This document shows positions 17,362-27,366 of a stretch of DNA of 64,000 nt, in pieces; within the stretch, counting starts at the first letter, position 1, and every line of letters starts with the position of its first letter. A model generated the notes under the pieces. That model was not told where the DNA came from and searched no databases. It was given only the letters and a program-made list of their open reading frames with translations. Source of the DNA: Bifidobacterium primatium (GTDB lineage: Bacteria; Actinomycetota; Actinomycetes; Actinomycetales; Bifidobacteriaceae); assembly GCF_002802875.1 (NCBI RefSeq), contig NZ_PEBI01000001.1, positions 831,830-895,829 on the forward strand, read 5' to 3'. The position numbers and the translations under genes were made by a program.

Positions 17362-18531
17362 ATGAACATCGATTCCCGCATCGCGCAGACCATCGTGGAG
17401 AATCTCAAGAACATCATTCGCCACGACATCAACTTCTTCTCCCCCGACGGCGTCATGATCGCCAGCACCGATCCGGCCCGCATCGGCTCACGGCATGATG
17501 CGGCGCGCCTCGCGGCGGCGGAGCGATGCACCATCGCCGTGGACACCGACAGCCAGTTCGAGGGCGCGAGGCATGGCATCAACGCCCCCGTGATGCTGGG
17601 CGACGACGTGGTCGCGGTCATCGGCATCACCGGCGAGCGCGCCGAAGTGGAGCCGTTCGGCGAGGTGATCCGCAAGATGACCGAGATTCTGATTCGGGAG
17701 AACATGGACCAAGTCACTCGGTTCGACCGGCGCATGATGGCCACGAATCTCATCGGCCTGCTGGGCGCGCAGGACCACGACCGCGGTCTGGTCGAGTATC
17801 TGGCGACCACGTTGGGCCTCGATATGAAGACGCCCCATCGCATGGCCATCGGCCGCTGCACGCAGCAGGATGCGGACCACTCCGGCCGCGACGACATCTA
17901 CGATATTCTCTCCCGTCATCTGGCGAATCGCGCGGACACCGTCTTCGCGGTGTCCGCGCAGGGTTTCCAGCTGCTGCTCGGCGAACGGGCCGATGACGAA
18001 GACAGCAACAGCGGGAACGGCAGCAACGACGACAAACAGCCGCTGCTCGACACGCTTGAAGCCATCCGGAAGGACATCGAGCATGCGCTCGACCGGCCGA
18101 TCAGCATCGGCGTCGGCGAGCGCGCGCTGACGGCGGACCGATGCTGGCGCAGCTACGGTCAGGCCCGCACGACCGTCGACTGGCTGCGGTTCACCGATCA
18201 GGCCCGCGTGGCGGATTACGATTCCATCGGCCTCGGCATCGTGGCGTCGGCAGTCGACCGCGATACGGCACAGCGGTTCGTGGCCCAGGTGTTCGCAGGG
18301 CTTTCCGAGCAGGACATCGACCATTTCCACACCACGTTCGAGGTGTACACCCGTCATAACGGCAGCATCAACCGCGCGGCCAACGAACTGTTCCTGCACA
18401 AGAACACCCTGCAGAACCATCTCAATGCCATGGCCCGTCGCACGGGCTACAATCCGCGTGATCTCGCCGACCACGATACATTGGCGATGGCTTTTCTGCT
18501 GCGCAGCCATCTCGCCTTCCGCGCGCAGTAG
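17362..18531 (+). CDS. cdaR: CdaR-type sugar-diacid/glycerate regulator
   Basis: A 389-residue transcription regulator. The N-terminal sugar-diacid recognition domain (about 1-130) begins with the typical IAQTIVENL...NIIRHDINFF pattern and contains a GHxINAPV-like segment. The C-terminal PucR-type helix-turn-helix (about 330-389) has NGSINRAANELFLHKNTL. CdaR proteins activate uptake and phosphorylation genes for glycerate, glucarate and galactarate. It is divergent from the GntP/glycerate kinase pair, which it probably controls. A small Ser/Gly/Asn insertion lies near residue 215. Confidence 0.88.
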   Translation: MNIDSRIAQTIVENLKNIIRHDINFFSPDGVMIASTDPARIGSRHDAARLAAAERCTIAVDTDSQFEGARHGINAPVMLGDDVVAVIGITGERAEVEPFGEVIRKMTEILIRENMDQVTRFDRRMMATNLIGLLGAQDHDRGLVEYLATTLGLDMKTPHRMAIGRCTQQDADHSGRDDIYDILSRHLANRADTVFAVSAQGFQLLLGERADDEDSNSGNGSNDDKQPLLDTLEAIRKDIEHALDRPISIGVGERALTADRCWRSYGQARTTVDWLRFTDQARVADYDSIGLGIVASAVDRDTAQRFVAQVFAGLSEQDIDHFHTTFEVYTRHNGSINRAANELFLHKNTLQNHLNAMARRTGYNPRDLADHDTLAMAFLLRSHLAFRAQ

Positions 18532-18603
18532 CGGAGCAACAGCGGAAAGCCGCAGCGGGCACACCGCCCGGATGGCGGCGACTGGGCACGCAGGATATGG
18601 AAC

Positions 18604-18648
18604 GGCCCGGTCCGTGCGGCACCCGATGGGTGCCATACGGACCGGGCC
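18604..18648. terminator. Strong bidirectional terminator
   Basis: GGCCCGGTCCGT (18604-18615) pairs with ACGGACCGGGCC (18637-18648), and inside it GGCACCC pairs with GGGTGCC. It separates the convergent cdaR and subtilisin genes and can end both transcripts. Confidence 0.8.
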
Positions 18649-18695
18649 TTACGTTACCGGCTCACGCTACTGATTTGCGCTGCCGAGCCGGCGAT

Positions 18696-21600
18696 TCAGT
18701 AGCGGCGTCCGCCACGACCGCGGTGGCTGCCGTGCGCGCCGGACGCGGTGGAGGCCCCGCCGAACCGGCCGAGCGTATCGCCGACCAGCGCGCGCAGACG
18801 GTCGGAGCGCATGGCGACGGCGGCTGCGGCGAGCAGCATCACCACTGCGGCGAGCGCGGTGACCGCGACGCCGGTACGGGAGAGCGCGGACGCGTGCCTG
18901 CCCGATTGTTCGGTCTGCTTGCCCTTGCCGGCATCGCCGGACTGGACGCCGTCCGCGGACGAACCGGCGTTCGAGGCGGAACCGGAACCGTTCGTCGAAC
19001 CCGAGCCGTTGCCGTTGCTGCCGGAACTGGACTCATCGGTCTTGTCGGCGGAGGCCGTGAACGCCTTGACGGCGTCCCTGAGCGCATCCTGCGCATGCGT
19101 CACCTCGTCGGCGGTGGCCGAACCATTGTCGAACACCTGCTGCGCCGAGGCGATGGCATTCTGCAGCGCCTTCCACGCCTCGTCGGTCTTCTTGCCCTGC
19201 TCGAGCGCCTTCGCGGCGGCGATGTCGTCGCGCAGACCGGACTTGTCGACCGTGGCCGGCTTGTCGGCGGAGTTCTTGAACGCGGCGATGGCAGCGTTCA
19301 GCGCGTCGACGGCGGCGGTCACGTCGGAGTCCTTGGCCGAGTCGGAGTCGGCGACCTTCTGCGCGGCGGCGATGGCGTCCTGCAGCGCCTTCCACGCCTC
19401 GTCGGTCTTCGACCCCTGCTCGAGCGCGCGGGCCGAAGCGATCGCCGCGGTCAGTGCGGACTTGTCGACGTCGGCGCCGGGCGTCACGTCCTTGGCGTTC
19501 GCCAGGTCGAAACGGACGGGGCCGGTGCCGAACGCGCCGGCGTAGCCGTTGATGGTCACGGTGAATCCGTTGAGGTCGGCGAGGTCGAACCGCCAGGTGA
19601 TCACGTTGTCGTAATCGTCGAGCGAGCCCTCCACGGCCACGGCCGACTTGTCGGCCGCAACCCCGTCGCCGATGCCGTCGCCGTAGGTCGGCGCCTTGCC
19701 GAAGCCGGCGGACGAGCCCGTGGTGATCAGCGCCTCATACTTGCCGTCGCGGTACGTCACCCTGGCCGGCTTGAGGCCGGAGAAGGTGCCGTCGGTGTTG
19801 TAGAAGTACACCGAGTACTGCTTGGAGTCGTCGAGCTGGATCGGGATCTCGTAGGTGTGGCCTTCGACCGGCGTGGGGCCGGTCGACGAGCCGTCGGCCG
19901 ACGCCTTGAACGCGGCGACCGCCTTGTTCAGGGCGTCCGTGGACTTGCGCACGTCGTCCTGCGTGGCCGAGGTATTGTCGTAGGCCTTCTGCGCGGCGGC
20001 GATGGCGTCCTGCAGCGTCTTCCACGCCTCGTCGGTCTTCGAACCCTGTTCGAGCGCCTTCGCCGAGGCGATGGCGTCGCCGAGCGCGGTCTTGTCGACG
20101 GCGATCGTGCCGGTCCTGGCGTCGGCCGAGACCGAGTACCAGGTGACGTCGCGTGCGAACGCGCGGACGATCAGGCCGTCGGCGCCGGCCGGCACCGTCC
20201 ACGAGGCGGTGGAGGCGTCGCTCCAATCCTGCAGGACGGTGGTCTTGCCGGACTTGTCGATGGCGACGAAGCGGTACTGCCTGGCCACGGCCTTGCCGTC
20301 GACCTCGTCGACGCCGCCGGCCGCCTTGGCGGCGACGGTCAGCTTGGCGCCGGCGGTGATCTCGCCGTCGACGGTCGCCGTCAGCGTCAGCGGCGTGTAC
20401 GCCTTGACGCGGTCGGCGCCTACGGCGGCCACCGCGGTCCTGTAGCCGTCGGTGTCGGCCGGCGCGTACACGACGCCGTTGCCGGCGAGCTTGAGCTTCG
20501 CAAGATCGGACGGCACCACGACGACGCTCGGCGTATCGGAGATGTTGACGTTCGTCATGCCCTTGCCGAAGTAGGCGGTCTGCATGCCTTCGGCCATGAT
20601 GCCGCCGGAGTAGCTGCCGTTGACGCCGCCGCGCACCACGAGGTGCGTCGGGCGGTGGCCCCAGAACTCGTCGGCGATGGACTTCGTCTTGGTGCCGAAC
20701 TCCACGTACTTCAGGCCTTCGGCGAACAGGAACGACGACTTCGAGCGTTCGAATCCGTCGGGGAAGACGACCTCCTCAAGCGCGTCGGCCGAGTTGAACG
20801 AACCGGTCGTCGTGCTCTTGAGGCTGGCCGGCAGCGTCAGCTTTCGCAGCGTGTGGTTGTTGCGGAAGGCCTGCGCGTCGATGGCCACCGTGCCGTCCTT
20901 CACCGTGTATTCGGTCGTCGGATTGCCCGGTGCCGACAGCACGAGGTGCAGGCCGTCGGTCTTGTTCTGGTAGAGCACGTTGCCCGTGGCCGAGAACACC
21001 GGGTTCTTGTCGGAGACGGTGATCTCCGCCAGTTCGTTGGCGCCGGTGAACACGCCCTCCACGCCGGTCGTGATGCCGGCGCCGAGGTGCACGGACTTCA
21101 GCGACGTGATGTTGCTGAACGCGTCGCCGCCGAGGTCGGTGACCGAATCGGGGAAGTCGAGCGACCTGATGGCCGCGGACTGGCCGAACGCGAGCGAGCC
21201 GAACGTCTTGAGACGCGCGTATTCGGGCCGCATGTTGATGTCGGTGAGCACCGGGTCGGAGTAGAACGCGCTGCCACTGACGGTGACGGTGCCGCCGAGG
21301 TCCACGGACTTCAGGCCGGCCATGCTCATGAACGCGGCGTGCGAGACGGTCTCGAGGCTCTTCGGCAGCACGACCTCGGTGAGGTTCGTCTGCAGGAACG
21401 CGGAATCGCCGATGGTCTTGAGTCCTTCCGTGAAGTTCACGCCCTTCAGCGTGCTGTTGAGGTAGAAGCCGTACGCCGCGATCTCGGTGACCGTCGCGTC
21501 GAATCCGGCCGTCGTCTTGGACGGGATCGTGTAGACGCCGTCCTTCGGGCCGGACGCGTTCGCGTTCGGGTAGTCGATGAGCGTGGAGCCGGCCTTGTCG

Positions 21601-24600
21601 AACAACACGCCGCCGAAGACGCGGTAGTGCTTCACGTCGTCGGACGCGGTGAACGTGGCGAGCTTCGGATCGTTGGTGAACACGCCGATCAGAGCACGGT
21701 CGGGGATGTTCCGGCCCAGCGTGACCGAGACCAGCTTCGGCATGTCGCAGAACGCGCCGCTGCCGACCGCGGTGACGGAGTCGGGGATGACGACGTTCCT
21801 GCCGTACGTGCCGGAGAACGCGTTCGCGCCGATGGTCACGAGGCCGTCGTTGAGCACGAAGTCGGCCTTGACGAGGGCGAATGCGGAGTCGCCGATGGTG
21901 CGCAGTGACTTCGGCAGTTCGACGGTGCCGGTGAAGTTCGTGCCGGCGAGCGCGCCGCCGCCGATGGTTTCGAGCTTCTGCGGCCACTGCTTGGTCACGT
22001 TGCCTTCGGCGTCGGTGAGCTTGAACTCGCCGAAGCTGAGGTCGGCGTTGAACGCGTTGTCGCCGATCGCCGTGGTGTCGGCGGAGATCGTGACGTCGTA
22101 CAGCTGCGCGGAGGCGTTGAACGTGTCGGCGGGGATTTCGGTCAGGCTGGCGGGCAGCGTGACGTGGCGCAGCGTGGAGTTGCTGAACACGCTGGTGCCG
22201 AGGGTGAAGTCCCTGGCGCCGGCCGGCAGGTTGACGGTGTCGAGCGAGCCGGTCTGGTCGAAGGCCTTGTCGCCGATGTGCTTCAGCTGGCTCGGGTGCT
22301 TCTCGTCGTTCTCGAACGTGACCGTGGTGAGCGCGCCGGCGTAGGTGAACGCCTGCGCGCCGATCTTCTCGACGCTGGCCGGCACGGTGATGGTGACGGC
22401 CGAGGTCTGGGCGAACGCCTGATCGGCGATGGCCTTGGTGTTGTTCGGGATGACGATCTCGCGCGCGCTGCCGGTGTAGCCGAGCAGCGTGGTGCCGTCC
22501 TTGTCGAAGACGAACTTCGCGAAGTCGCTCGGCTGCACCTTCACGTCCATCGTGGCGGACTTGCCGTCGACGGTGGCGGTGATCTTCGCGGTGCCGACCT
22601 GGTCGCCGGCGGTCACGGTCGCCGTCGTGGACGACTGGCCGGCCTTGGTGGCGACGATGGCGACCTTCTCGTCGGAGCTCGTCCACGAGATCTTCCTGCC
22701 GGCGAGGCCCGGGGCGACGATCGCGGTGACGTCGATGCTCTTGCCGGGTTCGACGGTGGCCGAATCCTGCGACATGACGATGCCGGTCTCCTCGGAGACG
22801 TCGGCGACGGTGACCTGCGTCGTGGCTTTGACCGACGGGTTGAGCTTCGAGGCGGCGGTCACCGTGACGGGCTTGTCGCCGGTCGGGGCGACGGCGGTGA
22901 GGGTGCCGGCGGCGTCGACCGTGACCTTGGACTCGTCGGCGCTCGACCAGTCGAGCTCCTTCTCGGTGGAGTCCTCGGGCTGCACGGTGGCGGTGAGCCT
23001 GGCCTTCTGGCCGGGGGCGAGCGTGAGGGCGGTCTTCGAGAGGGTGATGCCCGTGGCGGCGACCGGCGTCATGACGGCGTCGGCCTTGGCGCTCGGGTTC
23101 ACGCCGTAGTCCCATGCGTACAGCGGCACGGAGTTGGGCAGCGAGCCGCCGATCTTCGACGCCGTCCAGGCGGCGGCGATGTCGGAGACCTTCACTTCGA
23201 AGTGCCAGGTCCTCGAACCGTCGGTGTTGGTCGTGTAGTCGTCGCCGGCGAGGATGCGCTTGAAGTAGGCGCCCGTGGTCGGATCGTGGAAGTCGACGGC
23301 GGAAAGCCAGCTCGTGTCGGTGGCGTCGAAGGAGAACGTCTTGGCGTCGCCTTCGCCGGCGAGCTTCATGTTCGAGATCTTCGGGCCGGCGGTGTCGAGC
23401 GTGACGTTGTACTTGCCGCTCTTCTGCTTCGCGGAGCCGGGGCCGGCGGTCGTGCCGGTCTGCTGGAGCGTATACGTGCCGTCGGGCAGGTTCTTGCCGT
23501 TGTCGTCCTTGCCGTCGAAGGCTCCGGCGCCGTTGCCCAGTCGGGCCTCGGCGTAGAGCACGGAGCCGGAGGACACGTTGAGCGTGGACTTCGGCACATG
23601 GTCGTAGCTGTCGCTCTTCACGACGGCGCCCTTGGCGTCGGTGTACTCGTAGTCGAGCTTGTCGACGTTGCGCAGCAGACCGGTGAGGGGCCATGCGGCG
23701 GTGGGCGAGACGCTGTAGTTCGTGCGGGAGACGACCATCTTCGCCGGGTCGATGTCGTACAGCGGGCCGGCGGTGGCGGATTCGTCGAGCGGGTTCACGC
23801 CCAGCGGCGCGCCCGTGGTCGGGTTGGCCAGCGCGGTGCCGTAGATGTGGTAGGCGTTGGAGCCCTTCTCCCACAGGGCGGAGTCGAAGACCGGGGCCTT
23901 GCTCCAATCGCCGTAGAAGCCCACGAACGGTGCGGAGAGGTCGGCGCCGTCGGCGGCGGTGTCTCCGGTGGCGCGCAGCCTGGCAAAGCCTTCGACGAAT
24001 GCGCCGTTCGGCAGGTTCCCGGCCACGTAGTCCTTGAACGCGGCTTCGGCGGTCACGCTTACGGTGAGCTGCGTGGTGCCACCGGCCGGCACGGTCACGA
24101 CGCCGGTCTTGGCGTCGTATGTCTTGCCTGAGTAGGCCACGGCGATGCCTTTGCCCGTCCAGTTCCGGTCGGTGTTCTGCAGCAGTCCGTCGGCCACCTG
24201 TTCGCTCAGTGCCTGGGCGTCGGGCGTGTAGGTCCGGTCCTTGTCGCCGAGGTTGTGGAGGGTGAGCGTGAAGGAGTACCTGCCGTCGGCACTTTCGCCG
24301 AGGTCGGCCTTCGGGCGGGAATCGTCGGACGCGCCGTCGACGGTCAGGTAGACCGGCGTCTTGACGGCGGCGGCCGCGTCGGCGAGGCCGGCACCCTGCT
24401 GGCGCGGCGAGGCGTACGAATCGCCGGATGCGACGGGCCTGGCGGTGCTCATGAGCAGCCGCGTGACCATCTTCGCCTTGTCGGCTGCGGAAAGATCCCT
24501 GAACTTCGCGTCGTTCTCCACGTATTCATGGATCTGCGCGGAGATGCCGGCCATCTGCGGGGTGGCCATCGACGTTCCCGACATGTACTCGTACTTGTCG

Positions 24601-26789
24601 CCGGGCACCGACGACCAGATGTTGCCGCCGGGGGCGGTGATCTCGGGCTTGAGCTTCAGGTCGGGGGTGACGCCCCAGCTGGTGAAGTCGCTCATCGTGT
24701 AATCGCTCGGCGTGGCGGTTGTGCCCTTCTTCAGGGTGATTGTCTTGTTCGCGGCCTTGACGAGGGCTTCGCCGTCGCGGCCGGAGATGGCGACGACCGG
24801 GTAGTTCACCACGGTGCCGTCCTTGATGGCCACGCCGGTGAGCGCGGCGTCGGAGTTGTTGTAGAAGACGACGGCCGCGGCGCCGATCGCGGTGCCCACG
24901 TTGAGCAGCTTGTCGGTGAAGGTGAGCGAGTGGCCGTCGGTCGGCTCGGTGCCGCCGCGCTTGACCAGCACGATCTTGCCGGAAAGGTCGAAGTCGTAGG
25001 CGTTCGCCAGTCGGGTCTGGTCCTCGCTGGAGCCGATGCCGCCGTCGACGAACTCGTACTTGCCGTCGGCGAGCGTGTGGTCGCCGGTGTAGAAGTCGGG
25101 GGTCGTCTGGCCGGTGGACTGGCCGCTGTCGGAGGCGAAGCTCAGCAGGTTGTAGCCGATGGCCCTGCCATCGGGACCGAGGAAAGCGGACTGCGGCTGC
25201 GCGTTGTTCACGCTGGCCACGGAGAACGCGTCGCCGAACGACGACGGCGAGGAGATCACGGAGCTGTCGGGGTCGGAGGCGTACGGCAGGTTCTTGCCGG
25301 ACTGGTTGCCGGAGGCGGCCGTGCCCGCGTTGCCGGCGGCCACGTTCACCGTGGCGCCGCCGTCGCGCAGCGTCTTCATGGCGTCGCCGTACGTGGAGGT
25401 GGCCTCGTCGGCGAAGCCGGCGTCGGAGCCGAGCGACATGTTCACTGTGTCCACGCCCAGCGCGGCGGCGTCGTCGATGGCGGCGAGCAGCGCGGAATCG
25501 TAGATGCCGCCGGAGAAGTCGTCGGCCACCTTCATCGGGATGATCTGCGCGTTCGGCGCGGTGCCGCGAATCTGGTCGCCGGAGTTGGCGGCGGCGATGC
25601 CGGCCACGTGCGTACCGTGCTCCATGCCGTCGAGATCGCTCGGGGTCACGTCATCGTCGTTGTCGGCGTAGTCGTGGGCGAACGGAATCTTCTCGGAAAC
25701 GTACTTGCCGTGGCCAAGCTGCCTGATCTTCGCTTCGGCGTCGGCCTTGGTCTCCTTCACCTTGGCGTCGTCGAGGTCGCCCTTGAACGCCTCGTGCGCG
25801 GTATCGAGACCGGAGTCGATGATGGCGATGGTCTGGCCGTCGCCCTTCTGCGAGATCCTGTCGGCGGCGGTCATGTCGAGTGACGACTGGTTCTTCAGCG
25901 TCGAGGACTTCGCCGTCTGATCGTCCGGAATGCTGTAGCGGTGCTCCACGAACGCACGCTTGACGCCCGGCAGGCTCCTGATCTCATCGAGGATGCCGGC
26001 CGGCGCCTTCACGGCGAAGCCGTCGATGGCGTGGTAGTAGTCCTGTACGTCCTGCACCTTGGCGCTGGCGGTGTCCGTGGAGTCGCCGGCTGCGGCCGCG
26101 GCGGCGGACTTCGTGGCGCTCTTCGCGCTCTTGAACGAGAGCGACGAGGTCGCCGGCTGCTGCGCGGCGAGCTCGCGGATGCTGTTCTTGATGGACTCGT
26201 GGCGCTTTTCCTTGCTCACGCCGAACAGCGAACGGAACCACGGCACGCCGGCCGTCGTGTTGTCGAGCTGCACGACGATGGTGACGTTGCCGTCCTTGGA
26301 TGCGGTGCCGGCGATATCGCCGCTGCCGGTGTCGTCGCCGACGAGCAGTCCCTTGCCGCTCTTGTCGGCGGAATTCTTCGCGGCCTTTGACGCCTTCGCG
26401 CCGTTCGCGGCGGCGCCGGATTTCGATCCGCTTTCGGCGGCCTTGCTCGCCGGCGTGAGCAGCGAATCCTTGGCCGATGCCGACGACGCGTCCTTCTTGG
26501 CGACGTTCGATTTCGCCGTGCTGTCCGACTTCGCCGCGTTGCTCACGTCGGACTTCGCCGTTGCGGCCGCCTTCGTCGCGGCGGCGTTCGGCTTCGTGTT
26601 GTCTACAACGGTGCTGTCCGCCGTGGCGTTGCCTGCAGCGGTGGCGGCCGTTTGCACGGCCTGCGTCTGCGATTGCTGCGTCTGTGCATCCTCCGGCACG
26701 GCGAACGCCATGTTGGCGGGCAACAGCATGATGCCCGCCACGGCGAAGGCCACACCCGATCGCAGCACACCAGTGCGCCGAGAAACCAT
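18696..26789 (-). CDS. Giant cell-wall subtilisin with BspA leucine-rich repeats and FIVAR modules
   Basis: A 2697-residue surface S8 peptidase. Order: signal peptide (ending near NMAFAVPE), Ala/Ser/Lys-rich linker (about 30-175), I9-like propeptide, catalytic domain with Asp325 (IIDSGLD), His391 (HGTHVAG) and Ser740 (GTSMATP) and a PA insertion between His and Ser, an Fn3-like region after residue 780, two or more Big_2 Ig domains (about 1240-1415), BspA-type LRR_5 repeats (about 1420-2080), three FIVAR modules (about 2230-2295, 2440-2510, 2515-2585), a Ser/Gly linker and the sorting motif LSRTG (2636-2640). The catalytic triad is complete, so it should be active. The start at 26789 has GAGGGGAA upstream. 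The in-frame extension to 27092 crosses AT-rich promoter-like DNA and is rejected. After the hydrophobic anchor comes an unusual 37-residue Arg/Gly/His-rich tail. It resembles C5a-peptidase/lactocepin-type enzymes, and a role in host-protein cleavage and adhesion is inferred. Confidence 0.88.
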   Translation of the reverse strand: MVSRRTGVLRSGVAFAVAGIMLLPANMAFAVPEDAQTQQSQTQAVQTAATAAGNATADSTVVDNTKPNAAATKAAATAKSDVSNAAKSDSTAKSNVAKKDASSASAKDSLLTPASKAAESGSKSGAAANGAKASKAAKNSADKSGKGLLVGDDTGSGDIAGTASKDGNVTIVVQLDNTTAGVPWFRSLFGVSKEKRHESIKNSIRELAAQQPATSSLSFKSAKSATKSAAAAAAGDSTDTASAKVQDVQDYYHAIDGFAVKAPAGILDEIRSLPGVKRAFVEHRYSIPDDQTAKSSTLKNQSSLDMTAADRISQKGDGQTIAIIDSGLDTAHEAFKGDLDDAKVKETKADAEAKIRQLGHGKYVSEKIPFAHDYADNDDDVTPSDLDGMEHGTHVAGIAAANSGDQIRGTAPNAQIIPMKVADDFSGGIYDSALLAAIDDAAALGVDTVNMSLGSDAGFADEATSTYGDAMKTLRDGGATVNVAAGNAGTAASGNQSGKNLPYASDPDSSVISSPSSFGDAFSVASVNNAQPQSAFLGPDGRAIGYNLLSFASDSGQSTGQTTPDFYTGDHTLADGKYEFVDGGIGSSEDQTRLANAYDFDLSGKIVLVKRGGTEPTDGHSLTFTDKLLNVGTAIGAAAVVFYNNSDAALTGVAIKDGTVVNYPVVAISGRDGEALVKAANKTITLKKGTTATPSDYTMSDFTSWGVTPDLKLKPEITAPGGNIWSSVPGDKYEYMSGTSMATPQMAGISAQIHEYVENDAKFRDLSAADKAKMVTRLLMSTARPVASGDSYASPRQQGAGLADAAAAVKTPVYLTVDGASDDSRPKADLGESADGRYSFTLTLHNLGDKDRTYTPDAQALSEQVADGLLQNTDRNWTGKGIAVAYSGKTYDAKTGVVTVPAGGTTQLTVSVTAEAAFKDYVAGNLPNGAFVEGFARLRATGDTAADGADLSAPFVGFYGDWSKAPVFDSALWEKGSNAYHIYGTALANPTTGAPLGVNPLDESATAGPLYDIDPAKMVVSRTNYSVSPTAAWPLTGLLRNVDKLDYEYTDAKGAVVKSDSYDHVPKSTLNVSSGSVLYAEARLGNGAGAFDGKDDNGKNLPDGTYTLQQTGTTAGPGSAKQKSGKYNVTLDTAGPKISNMKLAGEGDAKTFSFDATDTSWLSAVDFHDPTTGAYFKRILAGDDYTTNTDGSRTWHFEVKVSDIAAAWTASKIGGSLPNSVPLYAWDYGVNPSAKADAVMTPVAATGITLSKTALTLAPGQKARLTATVQPEDSTEKELDWSSADESKVTVDAAGTLTAVAPTGDKPVTVTAASKLNPSVKATTQVTVADVSEETGIVMSQDSATVEPGKSIDVTAIVAPGLAGRKISWTSSDEKVAIVATKAGQSSTTATVTAGDQVGTAKITATVDGKSATMDVKVQPSDFAKFVFDKDGTTLLGYTGSAREIVIPNNTKAIADQAFAQTSAVTITVPASVEKIGAQAFTYAGALTTVTFENDEKHPSQLKHIGDKAFDQTGSLDTVNLPAGARDFTLGTSVFSNSTLRHVTLPASLTEIPADTFNASAQLYDVTISADTTAIGDNAFNADLSFGEFKLTDAEGNVTKQWPQKLETIGGGALAGTNFTGTVELPKSLRTIGDSAFALVKADFVLNDGLVTIGANAFSGTYGRNVVIPDSVTAVGSGAFCDMPKLVSVTLGRNIPDRALIGVFTNDPKLATFTASDDVKHYRVFGGVLFDKAGSTLIDYPNANASGPKDGVYTIPSKTTAGFDATVTEIAAYGFYLNSTLKGVNFTEGLKTIGDSAFLQTNLTEVVLPKSLETVSHAAFMSMAGLKSVDLGGTVTVSGSAFYSDPVLTDINMRPEYARLKTFGSLAFGQSAAIRSLDFPDSVTDLGGDAFSNITSLKSVHLGAGITTGVEGVFTGANELAEITVSDKNPVFSATGNVLYQNKTDGLHLVLSAPGNPTTEYTVKDGTVAIDAQAFRNNHTLRKLTLPASLKSTTTGSFNSADALEEVVFPDGFERSKSSFLFAEGLKYVEFGTKTKSIADEFWGHRPTHLVVRGGVNGSYSGGIMAEGMQTAYFGKGMTNVNISDTPSVVVVPSDLAKLKLAGNGVVYAPADTDGYRTAVAAVGADRVKAYTPLTLTATVDGEITAGAKLTVAAKAAGGVDEVDGKAVARQYRFVAIDKSGKTTVLQDWSDASTASWTVPAGADGLIVRAFARDVTWYSVSADARTGTIAVDKTALGDAIASAKALEQGSKTDEAWKTLQDAIAAAQKAYDNTSATQDDVRKSTDALNKAVAAFKASADGSSTGPTPVEGHTYEIPIQLDDSKQYSVYFYNTDGTFSGLKPARVTYRDGKYEALITTGSSAGFGKAPTYGDGIGDGVAADKSAVAVEGSLDDYDNVITWRFDLADLNGFTVTINGYAGAFGTGPVRFDLANAKDVTPGADVDKSALTAAIASARALEQGSKTDEAWKALQDAIAAAQKVADSDSAKDSDVTAAVDALNAAIAAFKNSADKPATVDKSGLRDDIAAAKALEQGKKTDEAWKALQNAIASAQQVFDNGSATADEVTHAQDALRDAVKAFTASADKTDESSSGSNGNGSGSTNGSGSASNAGSSADGVQSGDAGKGKQTEQSGRHASALSRTGVAVTALAAVVMLLAAAAVAMRSDRLRALVGDTLGRFGGASTASGAHGSHRGRGGRRY

Positions 26790-27011
26790 CGGTTCTTCCC
26801 CTCGTTCCGTCGATGTCGCACGTCGTCCTCGCGAGCGCGATACCGTCGTCACCTTCCAACCGATGCCGCAGGCCATCAATGCGCCGCGATCACGACGCAC
26901 ATGGGCATACGACGCACTAACCCCGTCGCACGCCGTTGTCCATCGAAACCAAAATTGCACGGACACCATAACGGCACGAAAAATCAAAAAACAAGTCTTG
27001 ATTTTGGAATT

Positions 27012-27033
27012 TTTATGCGGTATATTGCATAAA
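27012..27033. promoter_or_regulatory. AT-rich dyad upstream of the subtilisin gene
   Basis: TTTATGC and GCATAAA are perfect arms around GGTATATT. -10-like hexamers lie inside on both strands. It is about 225 bases upstream of the protease start, within the AT-rich stretch 26960-27060, and may be the promoter/operator. The remainder of 26790-27201 shows nothing else that I can support. Confidence 0.35.
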
Positions 27034-27201
27034 TTTTTCCTGGAGGAACCTTCGGCGCATCCACCCTCCAACCACACCTGAAAAGCGCTCACACCCCCAT
27101 GATTGCAACGCTGAATATCCCTATGTCAAACGATTCACCTTCGCCGAATCATCCGTCCATATGCACGCGACCATACGCACCATTGCATAATCGGCCGACG
27201 C

Positions 27202-27242
27202 AAAACCGCCGCCTCCGAACGAATCGGAAGGCGGCGGTCTTC
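27202..27242 (-). terminator. Terminator of the first ilvC copy
   Basis: On the minus strand GACCGCCGCC pairs with GGCGGCGGTTTT, and a T tract closes the hairpin (arms 27205-27218 and 27225-27238, some mismatches). It follows the hairpin array behind ilvC. Confidence 0.7.
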
Positions 27243-27250
27243 AATCACGC

Positions 27251-27366
27251 TTGGTCAGTGATAAATCACTGCCAGTGCCGATTGGTCGGTGAGCAAGCTC
27301 ACTGCCAATGTTGACTGGTCAGTGATAAATCACTGGCCGCGCCATTGGTCAGCGACTGGCGTCACT
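27251..27366 (-). repeat. Tandem hairpin array starting at the ilvC stop codon
   Basis: Read leftward from the ilvC stop, short hairpins of the type CAGTGA-TTTA-TCACTG recur at least three times, alternating with CAGTGAGC-TT-GCTCAC forms and TTGGTC/GACCAA linkers. The first CAGTGA contains the last Gln codon and the TGA stop itself. A shorter version follows the second ilvC gene (28759-28811). The array lies before the terminator and could protect the 3' end of the mRNA. Confidence 0.6.

Noticed and set aside
18597-24131. Long rightward open frames opposite the subtilisin gene
   Set aside because: Low-complexity products mirroring the codon bias of the real leftward gene; no motifs.
26790-27092. 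In-frame N-terminal extension of the subtilisin
   Set aside because: Composition turns AT-rich and non-coding, the signal peptide starts at 26789, and GAGGGGAA fits that start.
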